Source: Deroplatys truncata (taxonomy: Eukaryota > Arthropoda > Insecta > Mantodea > Mantidae). Taken from it: a DNA stretch of 64,000 nucleotides. The stretch lies in assembly GCA_030765065.1 (NCBI GenBank), contig CM060990.1:667070618-667134617 (forward strand), written 5' to 3'. A program made the translations under genes and the position numbers. Of the stretch, positions 21,650-33,597 are shown in pieces. Each line of letters opens with the position of its first letter. Within the stretch, counting starts at the first letter, position 1. The notes under the pieces were generated by a model. The model did no database searches. It was given only the letters and a program-made list of their open reading frames with translations, and was not told the DNA's origin.

Positions 21650-22925
21650 ATAATTAAATTGTAGGTGATGTAGTGTTTCAACTGACTATAACTATAAAGA
21701 TATAATTTATAAAGTTGAGTTGGAATTCTGAAACAGTAAACATCACTAAGTAAAAAGTACTTTTTAGATACCTCATCTTTATAAATTATCAATACATTAA
21801 TATTTCTAATACTTCTATTGAAATGTAATAAACGTATAATTTGGACATCAGTGTTACTAAATTCCTTTAAACATTAATTTATTCGGTAGAGTTCTCTTAA
21901 ATTATTTGAGATGTTATTCCTTCCAGTAAACATGTTTGTCTTTGGAGTCTAATCCATCAGTTTTAATGCTTCTTCTTCCTTCTAAACAATGGTTTACCAC
22001 ATATTTTTGCTATATAAATCAATGGTGTAGCAAAGGTATTTGAGGGCTTAAAACCCCTCTCAGAGCCTCGCAGAGAAAAATTTAAAATGTGGCTAGCAAA
22101 CTGAGTGCAAAACTGAGCAATCCAGTCGTCCAAAGTCTATTTAACATAGTAAGAAACACATCCACCATATTAAAATTTGGCAGTGAGTGATTCATGCCAT
22201 TTTCTAATGATAAGCAACTCACCACTCAAAGTGATAGATGCAAGAGAATGACTGATATTGCCCAAATGCCAGTTTCAATTACTGAGCTCATTTCACAAGT
22301 ACTTTCTTTGAATTGGTGCTCCTGGTAGCTGTATCTCATTACACCAATGGACTAGTTGTGAGACACAGCCATCAAACTCACAACTGCTACTACCATGGCA
22401 GTCAACTTTGGAGATGTTGGTTAATGTGGAAACATTACTGTAACTACATTTTTTGTTACTTATAGAGTGGAAGAGGAGGCATTCTGAATTTGGTCTTATT
22501 TATTATAGCTAGTGGGTGTAAGTAAGTTATAAAAACTTTAAACCATTAAAGGTATCCATAGCATTGTATCTTTAGGTGCATTTATTTTGTTGCAGAATAA
22601 TTTAGCAGCATTGTAATATTTATTATTATGAATATTTTGGGAAATAATTCTAAAATATCATAGATTTTTAGGAGATCAATCATATAAATTACCCTAATTT
22701 TGAATCAGTATAAATTAAAAGTTTTCAAATGCTCGAATTTCTTATTACAACTTAAACCTTATAGTTTAAGGTTATTTATTTATAGCACTATTTATAGCCA
22801 CCTGCAGTGGCTTGCCTATAAGTTATAAATGTTTAGAAGTCCTCAGTATATTATTATCTTTAATTTTGTTTCGATTTCAACCAAATTTGACATGTGGGGT
22901 GGAATGTTTGTCAGATGTATGTGTG
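21650..22925. other. AT-rich intronic stretch, nothing recognised
   Basis: No coding pattern or element end could be supported. Confidence 0.5.
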
Positions 22926-22927
22926 TG

Positions 22928-23755
22928 TATACTGTATGAGTCACTTAAAACTTGCACCACAGATATCTCTGAAACAAAAATAGGAATTGAAAAACAACTT
23001 TCACAAGGGGCCATTTGAAATGTAAGCAAATATGATTTTCAACATAAAACTTGTAATTTTTTTTAAGCAAACCTAAATTATTAATTAACTAATGAATAAT
23101 CATTTATTTTAACATATTTGATAACATGGAGAATAACATTAAAAATAGTGTTTGTTGCATCACAATAATATGTCAATCGTATCCTGATAAATTGTAATGT
23201 GAAGTTAAAGCTTGAGATGCAATAAGACAGATAAACCTTTATTTATTTTATTTAATTTTTTTGGGGGCTCTGAACTCTAGGTTATTTCCAGCACTATTGA
23301 TTACAGTAAGAATAACATAAAAAAACATTAAAAAAAGCTTTAGTCCCATCGTAATAAGCCAATCACCTTGCAATTATCTTTAATGTGAGGTTCACACTTG
23401 AAACTCAATGACATGGTTGAACCTCAGAATGCACAACTGATGTGCATTTCATTGTATCTCAAGCATCAACTTCATGTTAAAATTTCTTGGGATGTAATCG
23501 ATCTATTGCAATGCAACAGCCACCATTCTTCATTATTTTCTATGTTATGAATTGCCCCAAAAATAATATGAGGTTTCCATTTAAGAAAACATAAGTTTAA
23601 GTTGAAGATCATATTTCCTTATGTTTTTGAATGGCCAATATCACCTACTGTAATGAAACCCTCCCCTACCTTCATGACTGTATAAGTAATTTTTCAATTC
23701 CTGTCTTTGTTTCAGAGATATTTCAGCGCAAGTTTTGGATCACTCATCCAGTATA
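22928..23755. mobile_element. Foldback (inverted-repeat) element, about 0.8 kb
   Basis: The left end TACTGTATGAGTCACTTAAA and the right end, read in reverse as TACTGGATGAGTGATCCAAA, are related and continue into AACTTGC...ATATCTCTGAAAC. Diverged inverted arms of roughly 300 bp follow, with shared landmarks GGCCATT, AAATATGATYTTCAAC, TGTTGCAT and GAAGTTRAWGCTTGAGAT. A third related piece lies between the arms (about 23290-23410). TA dinucleotides flank the ends. There is no coding capacity. Probably a mariner-related MITE. Confidence 0.6.
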
Positions 23756-25980
23756 TATCACAATTTTTCATATTTATAGCTGCAGCAATTTGCTTAAATA
23801 TCATGAATTCTTGTAGGCTCCTTGTAAAATCAACCTATAATTTTGTAATAATCTCAGCTACATTTCAACTATATCAAGAAGTGTTCCTCAAACTTTGATA
23901 TAAAAAACTATAATTTTGTACATGCACAGGCTGACCTAAATGTCTTAGATTTCCATGAGTCTCACCATATGATCTGAATGAATTTGAAAGTCACCAACAA
24001 ATTATATTCAAACTCACATTCACATACTTGCTAACTTTTACAGTTTGCTTGTAAAATGTATGGAAGCAGAGCCATTTTTATAACTTTACAGCAAAGTAGC
24101 GGCTTTGTGGGTAAATTCAAAGTGTTACAGATTTTCACTAAGTATGCTATCATGCATAAAAAATGGCCCATTCCACCATAGTGTTATTCTCTCTGTAAGA
24201 TTACCTTCAGGTAACAAACTTTTGACTCTGCCCGATCAGTATCAACTCTCTATGTGACCGGCCTGAAAAACAATTCATGAGCTATAAATAAACAATGGTT
24301 ATAACCTATGTGGAGTGAAGGTGAGGTAGGACACCACCTCTGTGAAGGAGTTTCACTGCAATTGGTACACTAAACTAAACTAATTACAATCTAATTTGGC
24401 CTTCTAGAGGAAGGGATGAAAAATTATTTGCATGTGAGGTTTAAACTAGATGACAGCCACAAGATTTACACATATGAGAGCTTTCATCAATTACATGGAG
24501 ATGAAGGTTAAGTTTTCGCTGCAATAAGAATACCGGCATTAAGAAAACTTATTGTAGCATGAAAATATAAGGTTTAAGTTGCAATGTTACCCTTCGGGTT
24601 CAGCCATGCTCTGGGGGAGGCAAAGTAAGCTGCTAATCTAATGGCTAGAATTATACTCACAAAACAGAGGTAGTCATGTCGGTAGTATTGGGACTATGTT
24701 TTTGTCAGTACTAACATAAACAGCTCCGTTCCATTATGGGCCACATTTTATGCACTTCAGTATACATGATAAAGGATTAAATTTTATTGCATTATATTGT
24801 AACTTAGGATTATGGACTGAATGTACTGCGCTAATTTCTATACAGTGCTATAATAGACTAGAACTTATCTGTGTGTATCCTTCATCACAGTCATGGTCCA
24901 CCTTCACTGGGTTGCAACAAAATGTATAGCATGATGTAAAATTTGATTTCACCACTAGTGACCTTTAGTAACCAGCAGTAAATGGGTATGAACATTCAGT
25001 TATGGACAACCTGAATAATTTTGGAGTGAACTCCCTCAAGTAAATTGTTCATCTTATTAACATTCTATGGCTGCGGGATATGTTTCCCATTTTGTATTAC
25101 AGTTTTTGTTTATAGTTCATATTATGAAGCATAAAATATGGACTGGAAATCTCAGTATAGGCTAAGGAAGTAACGTTCTTTGATTTAATACATGTTTATT
25201 CTGTTACAAGGAGAAATTTTATCATGTGTGACAGAAAGAAGCAGCACTACAAGGATTCTTATACAACAGAATTCCCAGTTATTTTATGTGTAATTTTTTT
25301 ATATATTTACTGCACTGAATCTTTTACACATTCTAAATTTTATGACATCACAAAGTTATTATGTTTTGCTGAATGAGGGAAAGGTTTCAATTCAAGGAAG
25401 TTGGCAAGTATGCATTTATAAATTTGGACTCTGTACATGCACCAGTTTGCGAGTTGTTTCATGGTTACAGACAGACAATGCAATGCTAATAAATGCTGTC
25501 TGGTAGGAAATGCTAAAGAATCTCAAACATCTCCCAGAATCGGATCCTGGCTAAGCTATTTTGTAGACCACAATACAAAGTTTAGTATGGTAGCATTAAC
25601 CATCAGCAGTCAAAAGTACTAGTACTTATTTTTTTTTTTTTTTTTAAATTTATGGACATAGTGTGGAATGTAAATCATCTCTCAGAAATGTTATTTCACA
25701 GTTTTTTATGTAAGACAAACGTTGGAAACAATACTTTTTTTTATTTAGGAATTATCTACCATACAGCAGTTTTCCTGCAACTAATCATAATTTTATTTTT
25801 CCATAAATCCCTATTTCCTACATCTTCATCTGTTAATCCTCCAGACACCATGCTTCTTCTGACCCCATGCACTCATTGTTCTCTTGATCTTCCCCACCCT
25901 CTGTTTCCTTCAGCTTCCCATTCTGGCACCATTGTTACTATTTTATCATTTCTCATTCTTTTCACATGGCTGAACCATTT
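23756..25980. other. AT-rich intronic stretch, nothing recognised
   Basis: No gene or element could be supported. A T-run occurs at about 25629-25645. Confidence 0.5.
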
Positions 25981-25984
25981 TAAT

Positions 25985-26760
25985 GTTCTCTCTTCTGTTA
26001 TTAATATCAATATCAATATCAATTTATTGTCATTAAACAGTTATATAACTGCAATAGACATTGTCAGTATATACAATAATACAAATTAATAATACAACAT
26101 AAACCACACCTTGTGCAACTTTTACAGCAAAAAAGTAACAATTAAATATCAGATGCATTAAAATCAATAAATTTATTAATAGAATAAAATGGATTATCCA
26201 CAAGCCAAGAATGCAATCGCTTACAAAATATTTTATAAGGCAAATCTTTTACAGCTTGAGGTAGCTTATTAAAAAGTTTAATGCCAATATAGGAGTAACT
26301 TTGAGAAGTTTTCTTAAGTCTATACTGAGGAATATCAATCATTTGACCATTACGGATATTATAATTATGAATATTGGATCTCGTGTCATACATATGTTGA
26401 TTCTGTTTCATAAAACCCAATACAGTATAAATATACAAATTTATAACAGTCAAAATATTATATCTTTTAAAATAGGGTTTACAGTATGTTGTAATAGTTA
26501 TCTTAGCCATAATTCTTATAGCTTTCTTTTGCACAAGTAATACATCTTGGATATATGAGCTATTACCCCAAAGTAAAATACCATAATTAATAATACTGTG
26601 AAAGTATGGAAAATATGAGACACGTATATACTCAAAGGGTATACAATTGCTAAGTTCCTCATCAAGAATAAAACCCTTGACAACTTTCTGCATAAAAATG
26701 TAATATGTGACTCCCAGGTTAAAAATCTATCAATACAAATGCCTAAAAACTTTACATCAG
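25985..26760 (-). pseudogene. CR1-like LINE 2: C-terminal region and 3' tail
   Basis: A 183-codon frame (26142-26693) reads [55 protein letters not shown] and YSYIGIKLFNKLPQAVKDL, the standard C-terminal region of CR1/Jockey-type LINEs. The 3' end has AATAAATTGATATTGATATT, a short microsatellite tail on the minus strand (about 26000-26025). It is a different family from the LINE at 5.9-9.8 kb. Confidence 0.8.
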
Positions 26761-27040
26761 TTCAAAGCTTTGGGACAACAACATTATTTAAGGTAAAAAT
26801 TATATTTTTAGTTTTAGAATCATTAAGTAAAAAATTATTTGCTTGAAACCATTGTGATATATACATTATATTATTTTGAACCTCATTTTCAAGATACTGT
26901 ATATTTGCGTTGTGAATAAAAGTTGTGTCATCAGCAAATAATATGGTTTTAGATTCAGTATTGAATGGTAAATCATTAATCATAATTAACAATACATTCT
27001 TTTTTACATCCATTATTTGATTTAAAATCTTATTTGGTGA
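26761..27040 (-). pseudogene. CR1-like LINE 2: RT fragment with intact FADD
   Basis: The minus-strand frame includes MINDLPFN, then KTILFADDTTFIHN (motif C, FADD intact), ISQWFQANNFLLNDSKT and FTLNN. Upstream sequence is lost, so motifs A and B are absent and the copy is 5'-truncated near 27020-27050. The C-terminal region follows in another frame. Confidence 0.8.
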
Positions 27041-27834
27041 TGTTTTTTATTATTTATTTATAATTATGTCATTTATTATATATTCAAATATCTTATATAG
27101 AGTATACCATAAATTTTTGTATTTCTAATTTTATCCATTCTTGACATTCAAGAAGCCTTCTGTCAAAAAGCCATCTCTGTTGTTAATAATTTTCTGTCTT
27201 GTTGCCTATTCATTGCCTATGTTTCTGCTGCATAGAATAATATGCTTTGTACTATTGAATTATAAACAAACTTTTTAGTTGTATTTAAAATGGTTCAATC
27301 ACATTATAATTATGAATAAACTCTAGGAATCTGTTCAACTTACTAAATTAATTATGTAATCTCAGAACTAAGCTGTACACTTCATACCTTGAAGAGCTTG
27401 ATATGGGAAGTATTTATTAGTTTAAACTCATTCTCATTGTTATGAACATATTTTCAGAAACATTATCTGAGAACAAAAATAATTAAGGATATATAAATAC
27501 TAATAAATGAAACTTAATAGACAAATAGTTTCATATGAAAGGAAGCAGAAAAGAGAAGTGCATCTGCATCTGTAGGAAGAAACAAACATAACTACTAAAT
27601 AATTTGTTTTGATGTGTTCAAGATTTGCTTGCTAACATTCTTTTAATATGACCATATGAGCTTTTCAGTAACACTTGAGTGACATAAGCCTTCTTTTGAA
27701 GATGAAGTATAATATTTTTATGAGAGACAGAACTGTGTTTAACTAAAACACCCATGAGCCCAAAAGAACATAGAGCTCTCCTTCCCCGAGTTTGCACATT
27801 AATATAAAAAATATAATTTGAAGAACTTTTTGGG
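27041..27834. other. AT-rich intronic stretch, nothing recognised
   Basis: No coding pattern or element end could be supported. Confidence 0.5.
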
Positions 27835-28760
27835 TTACGTAATATTATTACGTATATTTGAAAAAGTGTGCTGTTATGTAATTATTTAGCTCCATGTTTC
27901 GGATGCCAATTTGCGATAGTTGTTTGGAGGAGTTTGCCCCACAGTTGTACACCACTTTGAGAAGCATTGAGCCTCGTTGTATTTGTTGCCAACTTTAAAG
28001 ATGTTATTTAGCTGGATGCTGGATGTAAGAACCCCCCACGTATGAGCGTCACTTTGAAGAAGTAGCTTTCTCAATCTGAAGTTTGTAATAGTATTTGCCC
28101 CACATAATTTAGACACATTTTGAAGTTGGTTGATGCTTGGGATGCCAAAATTTGTAGTGAAGATGATGCTTGTTTTACGTAATATTATTTAAATCTGCTG
28201 CGGCTGCTTCAGTCAAACTATAGAATCAAAAGTTCTTGTTCAGGTCGTGATATGACAAAAATTAAAGATGTCACAGAATTTACTTTTAAATTTCACTTCT
28301 TTTTATTTCTTTATACTTACAACACTTTATAAAAGAAAACTGTGAGCACTTTACATATTCTTAATGTATTTACTAGCGGAGAACACAATTTTTGGCATCT
28401 ACACGCTATCACATCATGTCCGCAACTTTTACATCTGCACTCTATAACATCATGCCCGAGACTGACTAATCTTAATGGTAAAAGCCTTAAAGCTTCGGTA
28501 ATGCCAGTAACAATTGGCTAATTCTAGTCCAATAGAATTTAAGTATTCAAACTAAAACTTTTCTTTACTGTTGCTTGGCTAATTCCAAACTGTAAGCGAA
28601 ATTATATCATTACCGATCTTTTCATGACCAGTATTTTTCAAAATTCCAGATACATTGTTGTCACAAAATTTACATTATTACCTCATTATTAACAACCTAA
28701 AACATTTTATTCTTACAGTTTTTGCACTATTAGAGTATATAAACATTTACATAACATTAG
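27835..28760. other. Possible LTR-like region with motif array
   Basis: At 27890-28130 several diverged copies of a motif like GCCCCACRT...GCCAnTTTG recur (gctccatgtttcggatgcca; ttgccccacagttg; ccccccacgtatgagcgtc; gcttgggatgccaaaatt). The same motif lies near the start of both solo LTRs. The 15-mer TTACGTAATATTATT occurs at 27835 and 28175. TGTTATGTAA near 27871 and TTACATAACA near 28748 could be LTR ends, but flanking duplications do not match. Related layout only. Confidence 0.35.
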
Positions 28761-28881
28761 TAAATACGTTTACAATAAAAACTAAGTATTTGCAATGACT
28801 TACATACGATTTAAATAATAATTATATACATATTGTTTTCAAGGTGGGCTGTTATTGAATTTAATTATAATAAAAATTCAA

Positions 28882-29488
28882 TTTATTGTGCTAAGAGTTT
28901 TACAAATTTGATTGTCTACTGCATTTTGACCCTGGTCACTTATTCAGTAGACAATCACTACAGTTTATTTACATTTTACAAATTCTTGTCACTAAATTAT
29001 CTTGCTCTTTTTTTCAGTTTTTTTTTCATGTCCCATTTCCACTTTTTTTTTCACTTTTCATTTATTGATTACTTAACCATCACACATTCACTATAGTTTT
29101 CCATTCAAAGTAAGATGCACTACCTCTTACTTTTCTCTTTCCACTGTCCAAAGCCATTTATTTTTTACTTTACACAAAAACTGTCCAATGCTTCTAGCGT
29201 ACTTGCATATCATTTCAATTATAAGTGTATTTCTATCCCCCTTCAACCACTTCTTATTAAAAAATTCTTTTCTCCAATTTTCTGTTCCTTGGCACTTAAA
29301 TACTATGTGTTCAATGTCTTCATTACCACCACATATCGGAGATTGGTTCTGAGGAATACCCTGTCTTAGCCCTTTTAGCCTCCATGCTCCAGTTCTTAAC
29401 CATGCAATAGATTCTCTCTCTTCTTTATTTACTATGTCTATATATTTTTCCCTACCCCATGTATTTTTCATTGGCCTATAATAAACTA
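28882..29488 (-). mobile_element. LINE family 1, copy C
   Basis: 5'-truncated copy with a 114-codon frame (29127-29471) carrying the zinc knuckle region (SPICGGNEDIEHIVFKC) and the terminal WLWTVEREK. The 3' UTR has one repeat unit and the hairpin 28910-28921 with 28945-28956. The 5' break is at about 29487 and no convincing target duplication was found. Confidence 0.85.
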
Positions 29489-29489
29489 T

Positions 29490-30410
29490 TATTTAGGCAT
29501 TAAAATACTACCTCAAATTCTATGGAATTTAATGCGAGAATAAATAAAAACAGAAGAAAAATATTAAGTAACAATAAAATTAGTAACAGACATACATGGG
29601 AAGAAACTATTTCATTAAGTATATTCTTAAGATACATATATCTCATAACTATTTTCTATTATATGTAAATATTGAAACCAGTGGCAAAATAGGTATACAC
29701 ACACTAACAAGTAAACAGAGTAAACAGTGTAGCTAACAGCGATGAGACTACAAGTTAAAACTTCTCTTACTCATGTCTAAATATACTAAATATCTCTTTG
29801 ACATTGAAGGTGTACTACAAACTGACTCTTTTCTCTAAAATTATTTTTAAACAAATTAGTTTTAGTTCAAGTATTTTGCCACCCCTAAATTCTCTGCCCT
29901 GATCCCAGGCCCTTTGGACCCCTACCTAAATACGGCTCTAATGAGAGAGGCATATGTTTATGTAATGTATGAGTGAACAGCGTGCACATTTAGTTGTAAC
30001 CAAACAATTTCTTTGGATCCTCCACACAATACTAACACTCTATTCAGTAATTCTTGCCATTGAGTTGCATCATTTTACGCATACTCATGCCTGCTCACCT
30101 AGTATAACTCATATGATTTCAGAATTAACTCACCGAGTTTTTCAGCAACTATTAGAGCAGCTATTATGTGCTAATATTGATCTACTCTGTTGGTAAGAAG
30201 CTTGGTTGCAACTTGAGAATGTTCTTTTGTTGGTTAACTTCAAGACTGCAGGAATAACACAATTCATAAACAAGGACTTTTTCTTTTCTTTAGTTGTAAA
30301 TTATTATGTGTAACATATTACCATTATAATTAGTTGTATAAACACTTAATGCTTCTTTAATTTTTGTTACTCACTTAAAATTAAAAATTAAATTACACTG
30401 AGTTTTATCT
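29490..30410. other. AT-rich intronic stretch, nothing recognised
   Basis: No gene or element could be supported. Confidence 0.5.
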
Positions 30411-30415
30411 ATGAA

Positions 30416-30564
30416 CGCTCTTTAACTACTGTGGTTCTTAGCATCCCGTTCTATATTGGGCATGAAAGACCGGAAATTTCTGAAAAAATTCATCGCCCTC
30501 CGCCAGATTTGAACCCGTAATCTCGGAAACTAAAGGCTAGCATGACACCCCTAGACTACGGAGG
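30416..30564 (-). mobile_element. tRNA-derived SINE, short variant
   Basis: The minus strand reads CCGTAGTCTAGGGGTGTCAT (A-box region), then TTACGGGTTCAAATCTGG (B-box GGTTCAAAT), then the tail shared with the SINE at 9164-9447 (cccgttctatattgggca on the + strand). Compared with that copy it lacks about 120 bp of body between the tRNA head and the tail. A minus-strand frame of unknown meaning (30591-30872) lies just beside it. Confidence 0.7.
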
Positions 30565-30590
30565 ATGACTGTTACTCGCTTGAACATGTT

Positions 30591-30872
30591 TCATAGGCAT
30601 ATTGCATATATTCTCAGAAATGTATGACCATCAGTTGTACTGTTTATATCTTTCTCAAATGCTGGAAATCTCTCTGCCAAATGACTGATGAATTTATTCA
30701 AGGGGTTGTCTTTGGCAGCAACTTCCAAATTCCTAAGTGTTGGTTTGTGTTTAACCTTCTGGCAGGCATGCTTAATTCTGTCACATGAGCAGGCACACAT
30801 TGTAAACTTTACAGTATATTTTTGAGTAATAACAAGACATTTCTCAGGATGTTGGATAATGTATTGAAGCAA
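30591..30872 (-). other. Unrecognised open frame, 93 codons
   Basis: It contains TLRNLEVAAKDNPLNKF and HLAERFPAFEKDIN and looks protein-like (charged, helical). I cannot assign a family. It stops next to the SINE at 30564 and could be a fragment of an unrecognised transposable element. Confidence 0.25.
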
Positions 30873-31262
30873 ACAGTTAAATAAATTGTTGTAGGATGCT
30901 ACACCAGCAACTTTAGTTATTTGAGTTCTTGATGATACTAGTTTGTCCCATTATTCTGGGGAGTGTTCACTTTTATCACACCTTTCTATATTTTATGAAT
31001 AATGTTAGAGTCAATTTTTAGATGTTATTTTCAGCATTATTATTATCAGTGATATTCATTAAACTTCTTTTTGTCCTGGAACAATTTTCACAGTTTCTTT
31101 GTTTCTTGACTCTTCAGTAGTCTCACATGGACTTGCAATCTGCACAAAAGTACTTTTTTGTTCTCTTTAAGCTTTTCGAACTTTAGAATCACATGACCCG
31201 AGTACTTCCCTGTAATCAGCAGTATTATGTTATTACTTTGTTTCAGTTGGACTTGTGTTTTT

Positions 31263-31580
31263 TTTTATATAACTGGGGGCGGGCCCCACACCCACCGCCC
31301 CTGGTGACGGATCATCCTCAGAGGCTATATCGTCTCCCCATGCTGTTAGTATCTAACATGCAGCTAGGGGGGTGCTTTGTTAGTAGTGACGTGCTGGTGC
31401 ATGTAGAAAGAAGTGTCTTATATATAGTCGGCTTCCGCGGAAGCACCCCGGTTAGTAATGTTAAACTACTCATGCGAGCATGCAGAACATGCAAGCGTGC
31501 CAGGTGGGGTTTACCGGCACTAGCCATGGCAAGCCCTGGCTGGCACTCGGTGGTTAGTGCTGATTAGGTTAGGGTGATAA
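31263..31580. other. GC-rich segment of unknown origin
   Basis: It starts at actgggggcgggccccacac and contains gcggaagcaccccggttag and ggtggggtttaccggcact, far more GC-rich than its surroundings. No domain is recognised in either strand's frames. It may be a foreign or recently inserted fragment. Sequence to 31860 is also fairly GC-rich. Confidence 0.4.
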
Positions 31581-31859
31581 TGCTAGGGATGCGTTAAAGA
31601 GCTATGGCTTAAAAATTAAATGGGATGGTGCAGGTGTTAACATCATGCAGGTGATCGAAATGAGAGGTGTGGTGGGATTTTACCTTTGGTTACTGTGATG
31701 CTGCTGCAGTGATGCTGTCGTGGTGGATGGCTTATAGGTGGTTCCTTTATGGGCTGGCGCAGTGGCAGGGGCAGACCGTTGTTGGACTTGTACAGCAGTT
31801 ATGGAACGGTTAGCAACTGCAGAATGACAGTCATGCACGAACAGTGATAGAAGTTATCT

Positions 31860-33015
31860 GCAGTGTTGCCATTAGCAGAAATTGTAAAGTTAAGCTATTG
31901 TAGTAATACAATAGTTTATTCTCAGGGAGTTTCTTATTATTAAAGTTCCCTGTCTATTAGTCAGGTTCTTTTTTTCTTTTTGGTCAGTGAATTTTTTTAT
32001 TTGTCTTTTTTGGGTGGTGAGATAGAATGAATCTTTAGGAAACAAGTGTCTGAAAACTGAAAGAATCAGGAATATTGTTGTTGAGATTTTGACAGGGATT
32101 GACCATAAAAGTTGAAGACTAGGACTGAAATATATAATCTGAATCTCTGCAGTATCTAATACAAATATTTCATCCTGTTTACATTATGAAACAGTATTTA
32201 TGAATTTGAAGCACACATAATGCATTAAGATACTTATAGTTTCAATAGAATTGGACAGAATTTACTGTTTTATAAAACATACATACTGAGTAAGTTAAAA
32301 TTTAAATATAATAAATTGTATATTCTGTGTTACTTTGTTGTTATTTAATTGTAAATACATATTTTTCTCTATGCCAACTCACAGTCCGCAGTGACTAGTA
32401 ATGGTACAAAACTTTGCATGACTATTGCAGGGTTAAGTTTTAGCACACTCACTTTTTCACCATCACTTATCTTTGTCTCTTTATATCTAGCTCATTGAGA
32501 TCTTTGCCATCCACCCCTTCCTGTTTGGATTCACTATTGTGGTTTTCTGATTCAACAGAAAATTCATCACTCAAATCATGCATCACTTTCCTTCAGCTCT
32601 GTAAAATCCGCTTAGGTTTCATTATCACTTTCTTCAAATGGTTTGCAAATCTCCCTGTGCAGTAAACCCTTTGAAGTGAAACTAAATAGAAAAACTAACA
32701 AATACACAAACCTACATATCCAGATTTACAAATTAAAGGTGCAACTATTTGAAAAAGGAACACTTATCTCTGTATGCTGACTCCTACAACCAAACACATA
32801 TTCACAACAGGTGCAGGCGCATGTTGTACTTTTTACAACTTTCAACTTCGAATGCATTAAGCCAACTAAGAAAATTAAACTCAAAAACAGTAACAGTCAT
32901 CACATTGATGACTAAGCATCAAGAAATACATTGCGTAAGTGGCACAATACTTTAAAAAATTGATAAAAAATTAATACAGCTGGCACTGTACTTTCTATAA
33001 CAGTGCACCTGCTGG
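31860..33015. other. Intronic stretch, little recognised
   Basis: Mostly AT-rich. The minus strand near 32480-32640 encodes an acidic stretch (for example DLSDEFSVESEN), which might be the N-terminus of a transposase, but this is weak. Confidence 0.35.
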
Positions 33016-33019
33016 AAGG

Positions 33020-33597
33020 TCAAGAATACAAATCTTCTCTCAGATGTGTAATTCTTTTGGTCATTTTAAAAATGTTAGTAGATTTATGTAGTTTGCTATT
33101 TTGTATTCCAAAGTCTAATGCTACCACTGATTTTTCTATTTCGTTGTTCTTCATGTGTCAGATGTTCCTTAAGTTGGGTTCTTATGTTTCTTTTGGTTTT
33201 TCCTATGTACCTCTGTTTGGCATTCTTCACAATTGATTCTAAATATTCCAGGTTTTGTGGGATGAGGGTATTTGATCTATGTTGTTGGATTTGAGATGTT
33301 TTATACTCTATTTGATTTTTAGGGTAAGTATAATGTTGTGGTCTCTGAAAATCTTTGAGATTTTTGTATGGTTTGAGGGTGGTAGGTAAATCTTTTTTGA
33401 CAATTGTCTTCCTTTTCTCTCCTGAGTGGACTTTTAGTGTTGCTATTTATCTCTGCTTTTCTATCATTGTCAGCCGCTTCAATACTGTGATTTTGTTGAA
33501 ACCATTTTTCTGTGCAGTTTTGATTATTTGGGTAAATTCTTCCTCATATTCAGATTTTCTCATAGGTAGTTTTAGTAGTTAATGAAATGAAGTATTA
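33020..33597 (-). pseudogene. Penelope-like element, C-terminal part
   Basis: The minus strand reads LLKLPMRKSEYEEEFTQIIK, then IPQNLEYLESIVKNAKQRY, where YIGKTKRNIRTQLKEHLTHE shows the GIY-YIG endonuclease. It is split by frameshifts. The part nearer the RT lies beyond LINE copy D at 36014-36280. Residues 33585-33597 are the target duplication of that LINE. Confidence 0.7.

Noticed and set aside
28882-29488. Intact, active LINE family 1 element
   Set aside because: All copies in the window lack the 5' part or carry stops in the RT; none could mobilise itself, although high similarity among copies suggests recent activity of a source elsewhere.
31193-31567. Coding gene of 124 codons in the GC-rich island
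   Set aside because: No domain, start context or splice pattern supports it; high GC alone lengthens open frames.
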